A stretch of DNA of 64,000 bases, taken from positions 84,113 to 148,112 of the forward strand of contig CACDPY010000001.1 of assembly GCA_902554765.1 (NCBI GenBank), in the 5' to 3' direction. Of this stretch, positions 52,941-62,915 are shown piece after piece. The DNA is from an uncultured Pelagibacteraceae bacterium. Its GTDB lineage: Bacteria; Pseudomonadota; Alphaproteobacteria; Pelagibacterales; Pelagibacteraceae. The notes under the pieces were generated by a model. It saw only the letters and a list, made by a program, of their open reading frames with translations. It did not search any database and was not told where the DNA came from. How positions within the stretch are numbered: the first letter of the stretch is position 1; every line of letters starts with the position of its first letter. A program made the position numbers and the translations under genes.

Positions 52941-53534
52941 ATGTTTAACGGAATTATATTTAACAAAGGATTAATTACAAAAATATCTAAAAGATCAAAA
53001 GGAATAAATATTTTTGTTAAATCAGATCTTAAATTAACTAATAAAGATATAGGAGTTTCGATTGCCTGTGATGGTGTATGTTTGACACTTATTACAATAA
53101 AAAAAAGAATTATGGAATTTTATCTTTCAAATGAAACTGTTAAAAGATCTAAATTTAAATTTTTAAAAATAAAAGATTTGATAAATTTAGAACTACCACT
53201 CAAATATGGTCAAAAAATCTCTGGCCATATATGTCAAGGACATGTGGATACCACTGGCAAAGTTCTAAGTATTAAAAAAGTTGATAAATCTTATATATTT
53301 GATTTTGAGATAAACTCTAAAGAAAGAAGAAATATTATTGAAAAAGCCTCAATTTGCATCAACGGTATTTCATTAACAATTTCAAAAAAAACTAAAAAAG
53401 GTTTTCAAATTTGGGTAATTCCACATACTTTTAAATTAACTAATTTATCAAAAGTCAATAAAGGAAGTCTTGTTAATATTGAAATAGATATTCTGTCAAA
53501 ATACGTTAAAAATTTTTTTCATGAAAAAAAATAA
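52941..53534 (+). CDS. ribE: Riboflavin synthase alpha chain
   Basis: MFNGIIFNKGLI; ISGHICQGHVDTTGKV; tandem lumazine-binding repeats. Confidence 0.93.
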   Translation: MFNGIIFNKGLITKISKRSKGINIFVKSDLKLTNKDIGVSIACDGVCLTLITIKKRIMEFYLSNETVKRSKFKFLKIKDLINLELPLKYGQKISGHICQGHVDTTGKVLSIKKVDKSYIFDFEINSKERRNIIEKASICINGISLTISKKTKKGFQIWVIPHTFKLTNLSKVNKGSLVNIEIDILSKYVKNFFHEKK

Positions 53535-54621
53535 TTATTCTTCAATCGAAACTATCATTAAGACTGCCAAAAAAGGTGGAATGTACATACTGGTTGATGA
53601 TGAAAAGAGAGAAAATGAAGGTGATCTTGTAATTTCAACATCAGATAGCAACTCGAAAAATATTAACTTCATGGCAAGATATGGACGAGGATTAATTTGT
53701 TTGGCTTTAGATAGTTTACAAGCTAAGCGATTAAATCTATCTCTTATGTCTCCTGTAAATCAATCAAGAAACAAAACTGCATTTACTATATCTATTGAGG
53801 CAAAGAAGGGGATTACCACCGGTATATCTGCTAAAGATAGAGCGAGAACTATTAAAATTGCATCTAAAAAAAATGTGAATAAAAAAGAAATAGTCTCACC
53901 TGGGCATGTTTTTCCAATTATTGCTAAAGATGGTGGAGTTTTAGTTAGGGCTGGTCATACGGAAGCGTCAGTCGATATTTCAAAGTTAGCAAAAAAAAAT
54001 AATTCAGCTGTTATATGCGAAATAATGAATGAAGATGGAACAATGGCTAAAGGTCAAGATTTATTTAATTTTGCAAAAAAACATAAGTTAAAAATTGGAA
54101 AAATTGAGGATTTAATTTCATATCGATTAAAAAAGGAAAAATTAATTAGGTTAAAAAAATCATCGGATATAAAATTTAAAAAACAAAAATATAAGATTAA
54201 AATTTATGAAAATTTATTAGATGGATCAGAACATTTTGCTCTAGTCAAAGGTTCAATTAAAAAAGGAATTATACCACGTGTAAGAGTTATTTCATCAAAT
54301 GTTGTGCATAATTATCTTTTGAATCAACAATTACCAAATTCATTTAATAAAACTCTTAATTATTTCAAAAAATTTAGCAATTGTGTTTTAGTTTTTATTA
54401 AAGACACAAACCTTAAATCAGTTACTCAAACTCTTAAAGATTATAAGAATAAGAATTTTTATAAGAAAGGTAATGATAAACTCATAAGAAATTACGGTAT
54501 TGGCGCACAAATTATTAAAGATTTAAAAATAAAAAAGATGATATTAATTACAAAATCACCAAAAAAGGTTATTGGTTTAGAAGGTTATGATATAAAGATA
54601 ACTAAACAAGAGTTAATTTAA
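53521..54621 (+). CDS. ribB: 3,4-dihydroxy-2-butanone-4-phosphate synthase (RibB) fused to a divergent RibA-like domain
   Basis: RibB: DDEKRENEGDLVI, TTGISAKDRARTI, SPGHVFPIIAKDGGVLVRAGHTEASVD; C-terminal GAQIIKDLKIKKM similar to GCHII but Zn/catalytic motifs absent. Confidence 0.92.
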   Translation: MKKNNYSSIETIIKTAKKGGMYILVDDEKRENEGDLVISTSDSNSKNINFMARYGRGLICLALDSLQAKRLNLSLMSPVNQSRNKTAFTISIEAKKGITTGISAKDRARTIKIASKKNVNKKEIVSPGHVFPIIAKDGGVLVRAGHTEASVDISKLAKKNNSAVICEIMNEDGTMAKGQDLFNFAKKHKLKIGKIEDLISYRLKKEKLIRLKKSSDIKFKKQKYKIKIYENLLDGSEHFALVKGSIKKGIIPRVRVISSNVVHNYLLNQQLPNSFNKTLNYFKKFSNCVLVFIKDTNLKSVTQTLKDYKNKNFYKKGNDKLIRNYGIGAQIIKDLKIKKMILITKSPKKVIGLEGYDIKITKQELI

Positions 54622-55010
54622 TGAAAAAAAACCTCTTAATAGTAAATGCAAATTATTACCAAGATATTTCATCTGGTTTACTTAAGAGTGCCTTAAAAAA
54701 TTTACCCAAACAACACAAAATTAAGATTATTAATGTACCTGGCGTATTCGAAATACCAGTAACAATATCAAAAAATCTAAAAAAATTTGATGCCTTTATT
54801 GCTCTTGGATGTGTAATTAAAGGCCAAACACCACATTTTGATTTCATATCTCAAGCATCAACTAACGCGATTATGAAATTATCTATTGATTCAAAAAAAC
54901 CAATAGGAAATGCAATTATTACTTGTTTGAATATGAAACAAGCAACTGCTAGAAAAAAAAAGGGCGCAGAAGCTGCTAATGCTATCTTATCGGTATTATC
55001 ACAAAAATGA
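54621..55010 (+). CDS. ribH: 6,7-dimethyl-8-ribityllumazine synthase
   Basis: VPGVFEIPVTISK; ALGCVIKGQTPHFDFISQAS; KPIGNAIITC. Confidence 0.95.
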   Translation: MKKNLLIVNANYYQDISSGLLKSALKNLPKQHKIKIINVPGVFEIPVTISKNLKKFDAFIALGCVIKGQTPHFDFISQASTNAIMKLSIDSKKPIGNAIITCLNMKQATARKKKGAEAANAILSVLSQK

Positions 55011-55411
55011 AAACCAACTTTAGTCCTAAAAATAACCCTAGAGTAATAATAATTCAAAAATTATACGGAAAATTTTTTAATAATGACGAACAACTATCTT
55101 TTCCTAAACATAGGTTTAAAAAATTTATTAAAGATATTGTTTCAGGAACTATTGAACGAAATGATTTGATTTTAGAAGAATTAGATAGAAATTTAGGTGA
55201 AGAATTTTCTTTAAATAATTTAGATAAATTATTTCAAGTAATTTTAAAATCTGCAACATATGAGTTTTTATATAAACCTAATCTATCAATAAAAATTATA
55301 ATTAAAGAATATTTAGATGCCTCAAATTTCTTTCTAGATGATGGACAAACAAAATATTTAAATGCTTTATTAGACAATATTGGAAAAAAACTAAGATCTT
55401 CAAATGCATGA
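55007..55411 (+). CDS. nusB: Transcription antitermination factor NusB
   Basis: Position between ribH and thiL; helical protein with ILKSATYEFLYKPNLSIKIIIKEYLDASNFFLDDGQTKYLNALLDNI. Confidence 0.85.
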   Translation: MKTNFSPKNNPRVIIIQKLYGKFFNNDEQLSFPKHRFKKFIKDIVSGTIERNDLILEELDRNLGEEFSLNNLDKLFQVILKSATYEFLYKPNLSIKIIIKEYLDASNFFLDDGQTKYLNALLDNIGKKLRSSNA

Positions 55412-56363
55412 ATTTCAACTTATCAGTAGATATTTTTCTCAATTATCCAGTAATAATAAAGGTTCTCTGAATTTAAATGATGATGTTTTTTTTGACAGAT
55501 CAAAAAAATTAATAATTTCAGTTGATACCTACGTAGAAGGTATACACTTTATTAATTTTAAAAAACCAGATCTTGTTATTAAAAAAATAATCAGGTCTTC
55601 AATTTCAGATATTATATGTAAAGGTGTAAAACCAAAATATTATTTTATATCAGGTTCGGGTAATAAAAAAACTTTTTCATCATCTAATTTAAAAAAGATA
55701 TCAAAATCTTTAAAACAAGAACAGAATAAATATAAAATTTTTCTTTGTGGTGGAGATACTGTTTATTCAAATAAGTTAAGTTTTACTGTAACTTCTGTTG
55801 GCTTCTCAAAAAAAATAATACCTAGAAACAATGCAAAATTAAATGATGATATTTATGTGACTGGTAATTTGGGAGATAGTTTTGTAGGCTTGAATATTCT
55901 TACAAACAAAATTTATGTTAATAATTCATTAAGCAAATATTTTGTTAGTAAATATTATTTGCCATATTTAAATCTAAAATTAACTAATGAATTATTAAAC
56001 ATTGCAAATACATCGATTGATATTTCAGATGGTTTAATCGCTGATTTAGAAAAATTAATTAATAAACAAAAAGTTTCCTATAAGTTAAATTTAAATAAAA
56101 TTCCAATATCTCAAAATCTTAAAAAACTTCTTATTCAAAAAAAATTAGATAAAATTTCTTTCATTTCCCAAGGCGATGATTATCAAATTTTATTCACTGC
56201 TAATTCGTCTAAATCCAGAATCATTAACAAAATTGCTAAATCTTTAGACATAAAAATTTCTAAAATAGGAAAAATTTGTTCGAACAGAGAAAAATCGCAA
56301 ATTATTGACGAAAAAGGGAACAAAATTGCTATTAAAACAAAAGGATATTCTCATAGATTTTAA
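55404..56363 (+). CDS. thiL: Thiamine-monophosphate kinase
   Basis: LIISVDTYVEGIHF; SSISDIICKGVKPKYYFIS; CGGDTVYSNKLSFTVTSVGF; ISDGLIADL. Confidence 0.92.
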   Translation: MHEFQLISRYFSQLSSNNKGSLNLNDDVFFDRSKKLIISVDTYVEGIHFINFKKPDLVIKKIIRSSISDIICKGVKPKYYFISGSGNKKTFSSSNLKKISKSLKQEQNKYKIFLCGGDTVYSNKLSFTVTSVGFSKKIIPRNNAKLNDDIYVTGNLGDSFVGLNILTNKIYVNNSLSKYFVSKYYLPYLNLKLTNELLNIANTSIDISDGLIADLEKLINKQKVSYKLNLNKIPISQNLKKLLIQKKLDKISFISQGDDYQILFTANSSKSRIINKIAKSLDIKISKIGKICSNREKSQIIDEKGNKIAIKTKGYSHRF

Positions 56364-56372
56364 AGTTAATTA

Positions 56373-56400
56373 TTGCCTTTTATACCTTTTTTTGTATTGT
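56373..56400 (+). promoter_or_regulatory. Candidate promoter for hppA (TTGCCT-N16-TATTGT)
   Basis: TTGCCT 56373-56378 and TATTGT 56395-56400 in the thiL-hppA gap. Confidence 0.35.
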
Positions 56401-56444
56401 CCGCATTTTAATAATTAACAACCAACAACTTAATTAAGGTCAAT

Positions 56445-58550
56445 ATGAACTCAACTGTCGAAACTATACTTTTATATACAATTGCTGCAGGATTTTTATC
56501 AATTGTATATGGTTATTTTACTGGAAAAAATATTTTAAATTCAAGTGCAGGTAATTCTAAAATGCAAGAAATTGCATCTGCAATTCAAATTGGCGCCAAA
56601 GCTTATCTAGCTAGACAATATAAAACAATTGCAATTGTTGGTGTTGTTGTTTTGGTAATTGTAAGTGTAGCTTTTAGTCCTTTAGTTGGTTTAGGATATC
56701 TTATTGGCGCAACATTATCTGGTATAGCTGGATATGTTGGAATGCTAGTTTCTGTTGAAGCAAATGTTAGAACAGCTGAAGCTTCAAGAAAAGGTTTGGC
56801 TAGTGGTCTTTCAGTTGCGTTTAAATCGGGTGCAGTAACTGGCATGTTGGTTGCTGGTTTAGCATTATTATCTATTGCAGTTTATTATTATTTATTGCTC
56901 AAATTTGATATTGACGAAAGAGAAATTGTGAACGCATTAGTAGCATTAGGATTTGGTGCCTCTTTAATATCAATTTTTGCAAGATTAGGTGGTGGAATTT
57001 TCACAAAAGGAGCTGATGTGGGAGCCGATTTAGTTGGTAAAGTTGAAGCTGGAATACCAGAAGACGATCCAAGAAATCCTGCTGTAATTGCTGATAACGT
57101 TGGTGATAACGTTGGAGATTGTGCGGGAATGGCTGCAGATTTATTTGAAACTTATGCAGTAACTATTGTTGCTACAATGGTTTTATCTTCAATATTCTTT
57201 CCAGGAGACATGAGTATGATGATTTATCCATTAACAATAGGTGGTGCTTGTATACTTACTTCAATATTAGGCACATTTTTTGTTAAACTTGGTAAAAGTA
57301 AAAATGTAATGAATGCTCTATATAAAGGTTTTGTGGTTTCTGCAGTAGCATCACTTGCAATACTTTATCCAGTAACTGATTTTGTTTTAGGTTTAGAAAA
57401 TTCTTATAATTTAAATAATAAATCTTTTTCAGGTATGAGCTTATACTACTGTGGAATTATTGGGTTAATCATAACTGGTTTATTAATTTGGGTAACTGAA
57501 TATTACACAGGTACAAATTATAGACCAGTCAGAAGTGTTGCTAGCTCATCTACTACTGGTCATGGAACAAATGTAATTCAAGGATTAGCGATTTCTTTGG
57601 AAGCAACTGCTATTCCAGCTTTAATAATTGTTGCTGGAATTTTATTTACTAATCATATTGCTGGTTTATATGGTATTGCAATAGCAGTTACTACGATGTT
57701 GGCGCTAGCAGGTATGGTTGTTGCTCTTGATGCTTATGGACCTGTTACTGATAATGCAGGAGGAATAGCTGAAATGTCTAAATTGCCTAACAATGTAAGA
57801 AAAACTACAGATGCTTTAGATGCAGTCGGCAATACAACAAAAGCTGTAACAAAAGGCTATGCAATAGGTTCTGCAGGATTAGGTGCGCTAGTTCTTTTCG
57901 CTGCTTACACAGAGGATATAAAACATTTTTCGAAAGTTGCTGGTTCAAACTTAGAAGGTATTGTTGTTACTTTTGATTTATCTAATCCTTATGTTGTGGT
58001 TGGTTTATTAATTGGTGGTATGCTTCCATACTTATTTGGTTCAATGGGAATGCAAGCAGTTGGTAGAGCGGGTGGAGCCGTTGTAGTTGAGGTCAGAAGA
58101 CAATTTAAAAAATTTCCAGGTATTATGAAAAGGAAACAAAAACCTGATTATGCAAAATTAGTAGATTTGTTAACTGTAGCCGCTATTAAAGAAATGATTA
58201 TTCCCTCACTGTTACCAGTTTTATCTCCTATTATTTTATACTTTGTAATTTTTGCAATTGGTGGTCAAGTTGCAGCCCTGTCATCAGTAGGTGCAATGTT
58301 ATTAGGTGTAATAATAACTGGTCTGTTTGTTGCTGTTTCAATGACTGCAGGTGGTGGTGCATGGGATAATGCAAAAAAATATATTGAAGATGGAAATCAT
58401 GGTGGAAAAGGATCTGAAGCACATAAAGCTGCTGTGACAGGTGATACTGTTGGCGATCCTTATAAAGATACGGCAGGCCCTGCTATTAACCCAATGATCA
58501 AAATTACCAATATAGTAGCTTTATTGTTATTAGCAGTAATAGCAGGTTAA
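56445..58550 (+). CDS. hppA: Membrane-bound proton-translocating pyrophosphatase, K+-independent type
   Basis: Multi-[59 protein letters not shown]. Confidence 0.97.
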   Translation: MNSTVETILLYTIAAGFLSIVYGYFTGKNILNSSAGNSKMQEIASAIQIGAKAYLARQYKTIAIVGVVVLVIVSVAFSPLVGLGYLIGATLSGIAGYVGMLVSVEANVRTAEASRKGLASGLSVAFKSGAVTGMLVAGLALLSIAVYYYLLLKFDIDEREIVNALVALGFGASLISIFARLGGGIFTKGADVGADLVGKVEAGIPEDDPRNPAVIADNVGDNVGDCAGMAADLFETYAVTIVATMVLSSIFFPGDMSMMIYPLTIGGACILTSILGTFFVKLGKSKNVMNALYKGFVVSAVASLAILYPVTDFVLGLENSYNLNNKSFSGMSLYYCGIIGLIITGLLIWVTEYYTGTNYRPVRSVASSSTTGHGTNVIQGLAISLEATAIPALIIVAGILFTNHIAGLYGIAIAVTTMLALAGMVVALDAYGPVTDNAGGIAEMSKLPNNVRKTTDALDAVGNTTKAVTKGYAIGSAGLGALVLFAAYTEDIKHFSKVAGSNLEGIVVTFDLSNPYVVVGLLIGGMLPYLFGSMGMQAVGRAGGAVVVEVRRQFKKFPGIMKRKQKPDYAKLVDLLTVAAIKEMIIPSLLPVLSPIILYFVIFAIGGQVAALSSVGAMLLGVIITGLFVAVSMTAGGGAWDNAKKYIEDGNHGGKGSEAHKAAVTGDTVGDPYKDTAGPAINPMIKITNIVALLLLAVIAG

Positions 58551-58560
58551 TACTCTAAAG

Positions 58561-58612
58561 AATAAATGATTTTACCTGGCTTTTCTTTTGCCAAGCGGGT
58601 CATTTATTTTTT
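58561..58612 (+). terminator. Intrinsic-terminator-like hairpin after hppA
   Basis: AATAAATGA (58561-58569) pairs with TCATTTATT (58600-58608), inner TGGC/GCCA, followed by a T run to 58612; overlaps 3' end of convergent bamE. Confidence 0.6.
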
Positions 58613-59057
58613 GTCTTAAAGTGCTTAATACATTAGAAACAAAGCCTTTCTTCTTTTCTAGAACTGTTGTTTCTTTTTCTGAAAATTTTAATTTGTTCAT
58701 TTGATCTTTGTTATAAAAATCCTTTTTGACTAATAAACCTCTATTATCAAACTCAAGAACCAGAGCATTATTGGTTAAAAGTTTTTTTCTTCCTAATGTT
58801 CTTAATTCGCTTACAGTTGTTTTTCTCTCAATATAAATCCAAATATCGTTATCAAAAGTACCAATTGTGGAAGGTGGACCTAATAGAATTTGCGCATCAT
58901 TTTTATTAGTTTCGCTAATTATTAAATTTTTTTGTTTTTTTTCTAAAAAATGAACACCATGATGTTTTACGACTTTGTTGAAAGAACAACTTGCGTTTAA
59001 AAAAATTATAAGGATAATAAATATATTTTTTACCATGAACATAGAATACATTAACAT
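58572..59057 (-). CDS. bamE: Outer membrane assembly lipoprotein BamE (SmpA/OmlA); start probably MVKNIFI or nearby
   Basis: Lipobox LNASCSF; ISETNKNDAQILLGPPSTIGTFDNDIWIYIERKT. Confidence 0.82.
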   Translation of the reverse strand: MLMYSMFMVKNIFIILIIFLNASCSFNKVVKHHGVHFLEKKQKNLIISETNKNDAQILLGPPSTIGTFDNDIWIYIERKTTVSELRTLGRKKLLTNNALVLEFDNRGLLVKKDFYNKDQMNKLKFSEKETTVLEKKKGFVSNVLSTLRQKINDPLGKRKAR

Positions 59058-59502
59058 TTACAATAATTTTATAAATTTAACTACTAATAAAACACTTTAT
59101 AAAGGTCTTAAAAAACCAGATGTCTTTTCTGATCGATTATTAATTTTTTTAGTGCATTTTGCCTTTTTTTTAAACAATTTTAAATCGAAGGAGAACTCAA
59201 ATATTCTACAAAAAATTTATGATTTTAATTTTAGACAAATGGAACTAAGTATTAGAGAGATCGGATATGGCGATCAATCAATCAATAAGAAAATGAAAGA
59301 CTATATTAATCTTTTTCATTCAATTATTTCTGAAATTCATTTTTGGTCCGATTTAGATGCTAAAGATAAAAAAAAAATTATTTCTAATTTTTTTGAAAAT
59401 TTCGGTGAAATTGATTATTTAGTTGATTATTTTGAGAAATATAGACAAAATTTGTCAAAAAAAACTTTGAATTTGTATTTAAAAAGTGTAAGTAACAAAT
59501 AA
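59035..59502 (+). CDS. Ubiquinol-cytochrome c chaperone (CBP3/UQCC1-like) family protein
   Basis: [25 protein letters not shown] resembles the family core motif; next to bamE. Confidence 0.75.
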   Translation: MNIEYINIYNNFINLTTNKTLYKGLKKPDVFSDRLLIFLVHFAFFLNNFKSKENSNILQKIYDFNFRQMELSIREIGYGDQSINKKMKDYINLFHSIISEIHFWSDLDAKDKKKIISNFFENFGEIDYLVDYFEKYRQNLSKKTLNLYLKSVSNK

Positions 59503-59504
59503 TT

Positions 59505-59687
59505 ATGGCTGTACCAAAACGTAAACAAACACCTTCTAGAACTGGGATGAGAAGATCCAAAAATATGAAATTCTCATCAAAGAATATTATTGAAGATAAA
59601 AAATCAGGTGAATACAGATTATCTCATCATCTGGATTTAAAAACAGGCATGTACAAGGGCCGACAAATTTTAGATCCAAAGGATTAA
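59505..59687 (+). CDS. rpmF: 50S ribosomal protein L32
   Basis: [19 protein letters not shown]. Confidence 0.95.
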   Translation: MAVPKRKQTPSRTGMRRSKNMKFSSKNIIEDKKSGEYRLSHHLDLKTGMYKGRQILDPKD

Positions 59688-59708
59688 TTTTTTTATATAT
59701 AATTACAA

Positions 59709-60710
59709 ATGTCTGATTTAATTAAAATTGCTATTGATGCAATGGGTGGTGATGACTCTCCTAGAAAAATTATTGATGGTATAATTTTTAATCACAATAA
59801 ATCTAAAGAAAATTTTTTCTTAATTTTTGGAAATGAAAATGAGGTTAATAAATATCTTAAAAACAAAATAGATAAAAAATTTTATAAAATAATACACACT
59901 GATTCTTTTGTTAAAAGCACAGATAGCCCTCTTGAAGGAGCTAAAAGGGGAAAAAATACAAGTATGTGGTTAGCCATTGAAAGTGTAAAAAGAAAAGAGG
60001 CCGATATTGTTATCTCAGCTGGCAACACGGGTGCTTTACTTGTTATTTCTAAATTAAATTTAAAGATGATAGAAAATATTGATAAACCAGCTTTATCTGC
60101 TTTATGGCCTAATAAAAAAGGCATGAGTGTAGTTTTGGATTTAGGCGCAAATATAGAATGTAGTTCTAAAAATTTGGTTGATTTTTCTATTATGGGAGCA
60201 TCACTTTATAAGTCTCTTTACCCAAATGATAAACCTAATGTTGCTCTATTAAATATTGGTTCTGAGGAATTAAAAGGAAATGATATAATTAAAGAAACAT
60301 TCCAATTATTAAATGAAAAAATATCAAACGACTTTAACTTTTCTGGATATATAGAGGGTAATCAATTAATGAATGGTGAGGTTAATGTAATTGTTTCAGA
60401 TGGATTTACTGGTAACGTAGCTCTAAAAACAGCTGAAGGAACAGCAAACTTTATTACAAGTGAATTAAAAAAAGCTTTGACTGGAAATTTAATAGGTAAG
60501 ATTTCATCGTTATTAAATTTTTTTAATTTAAAAAAATTTAAAAAACGTCTTGATCCAAGACTATATAATGGCGCAATATTTATTGGATTAGATTCGCCAG
60601 TTGTCAAAAGTCATGGCGGAACTGATTTTATAGGCTTTGCAAATTCTCTAGATGTTTGTAATAAAATTGTTAAAGGTGATTTAATTAAAAAAATAAAGTA
60701 CAATATTTAA
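59709..60710 (+). CDS. plsX: Phosphate acyltransferase PlsX
   Basis: IAIDAMGGDDSPRKIIDG; DFSIMGASLYKSL; VVKSHGGTDFIGFANSLDV. Confidence 0.96.
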   Translation: MSDLIKIAIDAMGGDDSPRKIIDGIIFNHNKSKENFFLIFGNENEVNKYLKNKIDKKFYKIIHTDSFVKSTDSPLEGAKRGKNTSMWLAIESVKRKEADIVISAGNTGALLVISKLNLKMIENIDKPALSALWPNKKGMSVVLDLGANIECSSKNLVDFSIMGASLYKSLYPNDKPNVALLNIGSEELKGNDIIKETFQLLNEKISNDFNFSGYIEGNQLMNGEVNVIVSDGFTGNVALKTAEGTANFITSELKKALTGNLIGKISSLLNFFNLKKFKKRLDPRLYNGAIFIGLDSPVVKSHGGTDFIGFANSLDVCNKIVKGDLIKKIKYNI

Positions 60711-60711
60711 A

Positions 60712-61011
60712 ATGAGAATCAATTTAACTAAAAAAGATTTAGTTAACATTATTTACATGCAAATTGGTTTCTCGAAACAAATATCAGAAAATTTAATAGA
60801 TGAATTTTTTTCAAGCATAGTATTGAATCTTAAAAATGAAAAAAAATTAAAGATTTCAAAATTTGGAACTTTTTCAATTAGAAATAAAAAGGAAAGAATT
60901 GGAAGAAATCCAAAAACGAAAGAAAAAAAAATTATATCTAAGAGAAATGTTGTGCTTTTTAAACCCTCAAAAGATTTTAAAGAATTTATAAATTTAAAAG
61001 AAAATGAATAA
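60712..61011 (+). CDS. ihfA: Integration host factor alpha subunit (HU/IHF family)
   Basis: LTKKDLVNIIYMQIGFSK; ISKFGTFSIRNKKERIGRNPKTKEK. Confidence 0.88.
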   Translation: MRINLTKKDLVNIIYMQIGFSKQISENLIDEFFSSIVLNLKNEKKLKISKFGTFSIRNKKERIGRNPKTKEKKIISKRNVVLFKPSKDFKEFINLKENE

Positions 61012-61369
61012 AGATAATAACGCTTATAGAACAATTGGGGAAGTTGCTAAAATTTTGGACTTAAAATCTAAAAAAGGCCAATCTTTACCAACACATACTA
61101 TAAGATATTGGGAAAAAGAATTTAAACAAATAAAACCTAAAATATTAAATGGTAAAAGAAGATATTATGATGAAAAAAACATTAATTTGTTAAAAAAAGT
61201 TAAATTTCTATTAAAACAACAAGGTATGACTATAAATGGTGTTAAAAAAATTTTGAATAATGGTGAACCATTAAAACTTGACGAAATTTCAAATCATTCT
61301 ATAAGAACTGATAATTTAAGAAATAAATTAGTCAAAATTTCTAATATTATTAAAAATTTAAAGAAATAA
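61004..61369 (+). CDS. MerR family transcriptional regulator
   Basis: RTIGEVAKILDL...LPTHTIRYWEKEFKQIKPKILNGKRRYYDEKNINLLKKV. Confidence 0.9.
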   Translation: MNKDNNAYRTIGEVAKILDLKSKKGQSLPTHTIRYWEKEFKQIKPKILNGKRRYYDEKNINLLKKVKFLLKQQGMTINGVKKILNNGEPLKLDEISNHSIRTDNLRNKLVKISNIIKNLKK

Positions 61370-61372
61370 TAA

Positions 61373-61564
61373 ATGGCAAAAAAAACACATGTTAAAGTAA
61401 GGCTTGTCCCGGAATCAAAACCAGATAGCTCTTTTTTTTATTACGTAAAAAAACCAGCAGGGGGTGAGAAAGCTAAGATTAAACTTAAGGCAAAAAAATA
61501 TAATCCAGCTACACGCAAACATGAAGTGTTTGTAGAAAAAAAGTTGCCACCACACAGTAAATAG
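61373..61564 (+). CDS. rpmG: 50S ribosomal protein L33
   Basis: VKVRLVPESKPDSSFFYYVKKPAGG...KYNPATRKHEVFVEKKLPPHSK. Confidence 0.9.
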   Translation: MAKKTHVKVRLVPESKPDSSFFYYVKKPAGGEKAKIKLKAKKYNPATRKHEVFVEKKLPPHSK

Positions 61565-61855
61565 TTATTTCTTTTTAAAATTTCTTCTTTCAAAATCTAT
61601 ATATGCGTAGATCATATTTTCCCAAATTTTTTGTGTAATCTTTGGATCAATTTTATTTTTAATTGATTTTTTCTTAATATTCTTAAGAATAAATTTTATT
61701 CTTTTTTGATCAACAATCTGACTTTTTTTGTCTTTGAGTGACAAAACTTTTTTTACTAAAGAAGTTCTTTTTTTAATTATTTTGATTAAACTGTTATCAA
61801 GTTTATCTAACTCAGATCTGATCTTATTCAGTTTATTTTTTTTTAATGGCGACAT
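61565..61855 (-). CDS. Chorismate mutase (AroQ-type)
   Basis: IRSELDKLDNSLIKIIKKRTSLVKKVLSLK...KIWENMIYAYIDFERRNFK. Confidence 0.85.
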   Translation of the reverse strand: MSPLKKNKLNKIRSELDKLDNSLIKIIKKRTSLVKKVLSLKDKKSQIVDQKRIKFILKNIKKKSIKNKIDPKITQKIWENMIYAYIDFERRNFKKK

Positions 61856-61898
61856 TTATATATTTGGATTTAGGAAAAATTATTATATTTATTTGTAT

Positions 61899-62915
61899 AT
61901 GTATACAATAAATCAAAAATTAAATAATCAAATATCACTTTGGTTAATTTTGATGTTTTGGATTATATCAATAATGATTATTATTGGTGGTTTAACTAGA
62001 TTAACAGACTCAGGTCTCTCTATCACTAAGTGGCAATTATTTTCAGGTCTTTTACCTCCTATGAATCATGATGATTGGATTTTATATTTTGATCTTTATA
62101 AGAAAATTCCTGAATACAAATTACAAAATTTCAACATGTCTTTACAGGAATTTAAGATAATCTTTTGGTGGGAGTGGGGTCACCGATTTCTAGGAAGATT
62201 AATTGGAATTATGTTTTTAGTTCCTTTGATTTATTTTTCATTTAAAGTAAAATTTAAAAAATTAATAAATTTTTATTTAATTTTTTTTCTTATATGCTTC
62301 CAAGGATTTATAGGTTGGTATATGGTGAGCAGCGGTTTAGTTGACCGTATAGATGTAAGTCATTTTAGACTCTCAGTTCATTTGCTAATAGCCTTTTTAA
62401 TTTTATCATTAATTTTCTGGAATTATCTTACAATAAAAGCAAATAATAATATAACAAATAAGATAAATTCGTTAATTCCATTGATTTTTTTAATTCTTAT
62501 TTTCATTCAAATTATAATTGGAGCATTTGTATCTGGAATGGATGCTGGAAAAATTTATAATTCTTGGCCTTTAATGGGAGCAACATATTTCCCAGATGAC
62601 AACAATCTGATAAACTTATTTAAGTTATCAGTTTTCAGTGATCCATCTTTAGTTCAGTTTATCCATCGTAACTTAGCTTATCTAATTACAATATATTATT
62701 TTTATATGTTGTATAAAGTGTATAAAAATAAAATATACGATCTTTATAAATCAATAAATATTTTAGGTATCTTTATAATAACACAAATTATTTTAGGAAT
62801 TTTAACGATAATTTATGGTGCACAGATTTTTATTGCATCTATGCACCAATTAAGTTCAATTTTTTTAGTAAGTTCTTCTATTTATTTTTTTTTTTTAAAT
62901 ACAAAGACTAACTAA
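61899..62915 (+). CDS. ctaA: Heme A synthase CtaA; start set at ATG 61899, as upstream ORF extension is antisense to chorismate mutase
   Basis: GGLTRLTDSGLSITKWQLFSGLLPP; WEWGHRFLGRLIG; FVSGMDAGKIYNSWPLMG; FIHRNLAYL. Confidence 0.93.
   Translation: MYTINQKLNNQISLWLILMFWIISIMIIIGGLTRLTDSGLSITKWQLFSGLLPPMNHDDWILYFDLYKKIPEYKLQNFNMSLQEFKIIFWWEWGHRFLGRLIGIMFLVPLIYFSFKVKFKKLINFYLIFFLICFQGFIGWYMVSSGLVDRIDVSHFRLSVHLLIAFLILSLIFWNYLTIKANNNITNKINSLIPLIFLILIFIQIIIGAFVSGMDAGKIYNSWPLMGATYFPDDNNLINLFKLSVFSDPSLVQFIHRNLAYLITIYYFYMLYKVYKNKIYDLYKSINILGIFIITQIILGILTIIYGAQIFIASMHQLSSIFLVSSSIYFFFLNTKTN

Noticed and set aside
61728-61898. 5' extension of the ctaA ORF
   Set aside because: Antisense to chorismate mutase; CtaA homology starts at ATG 61899
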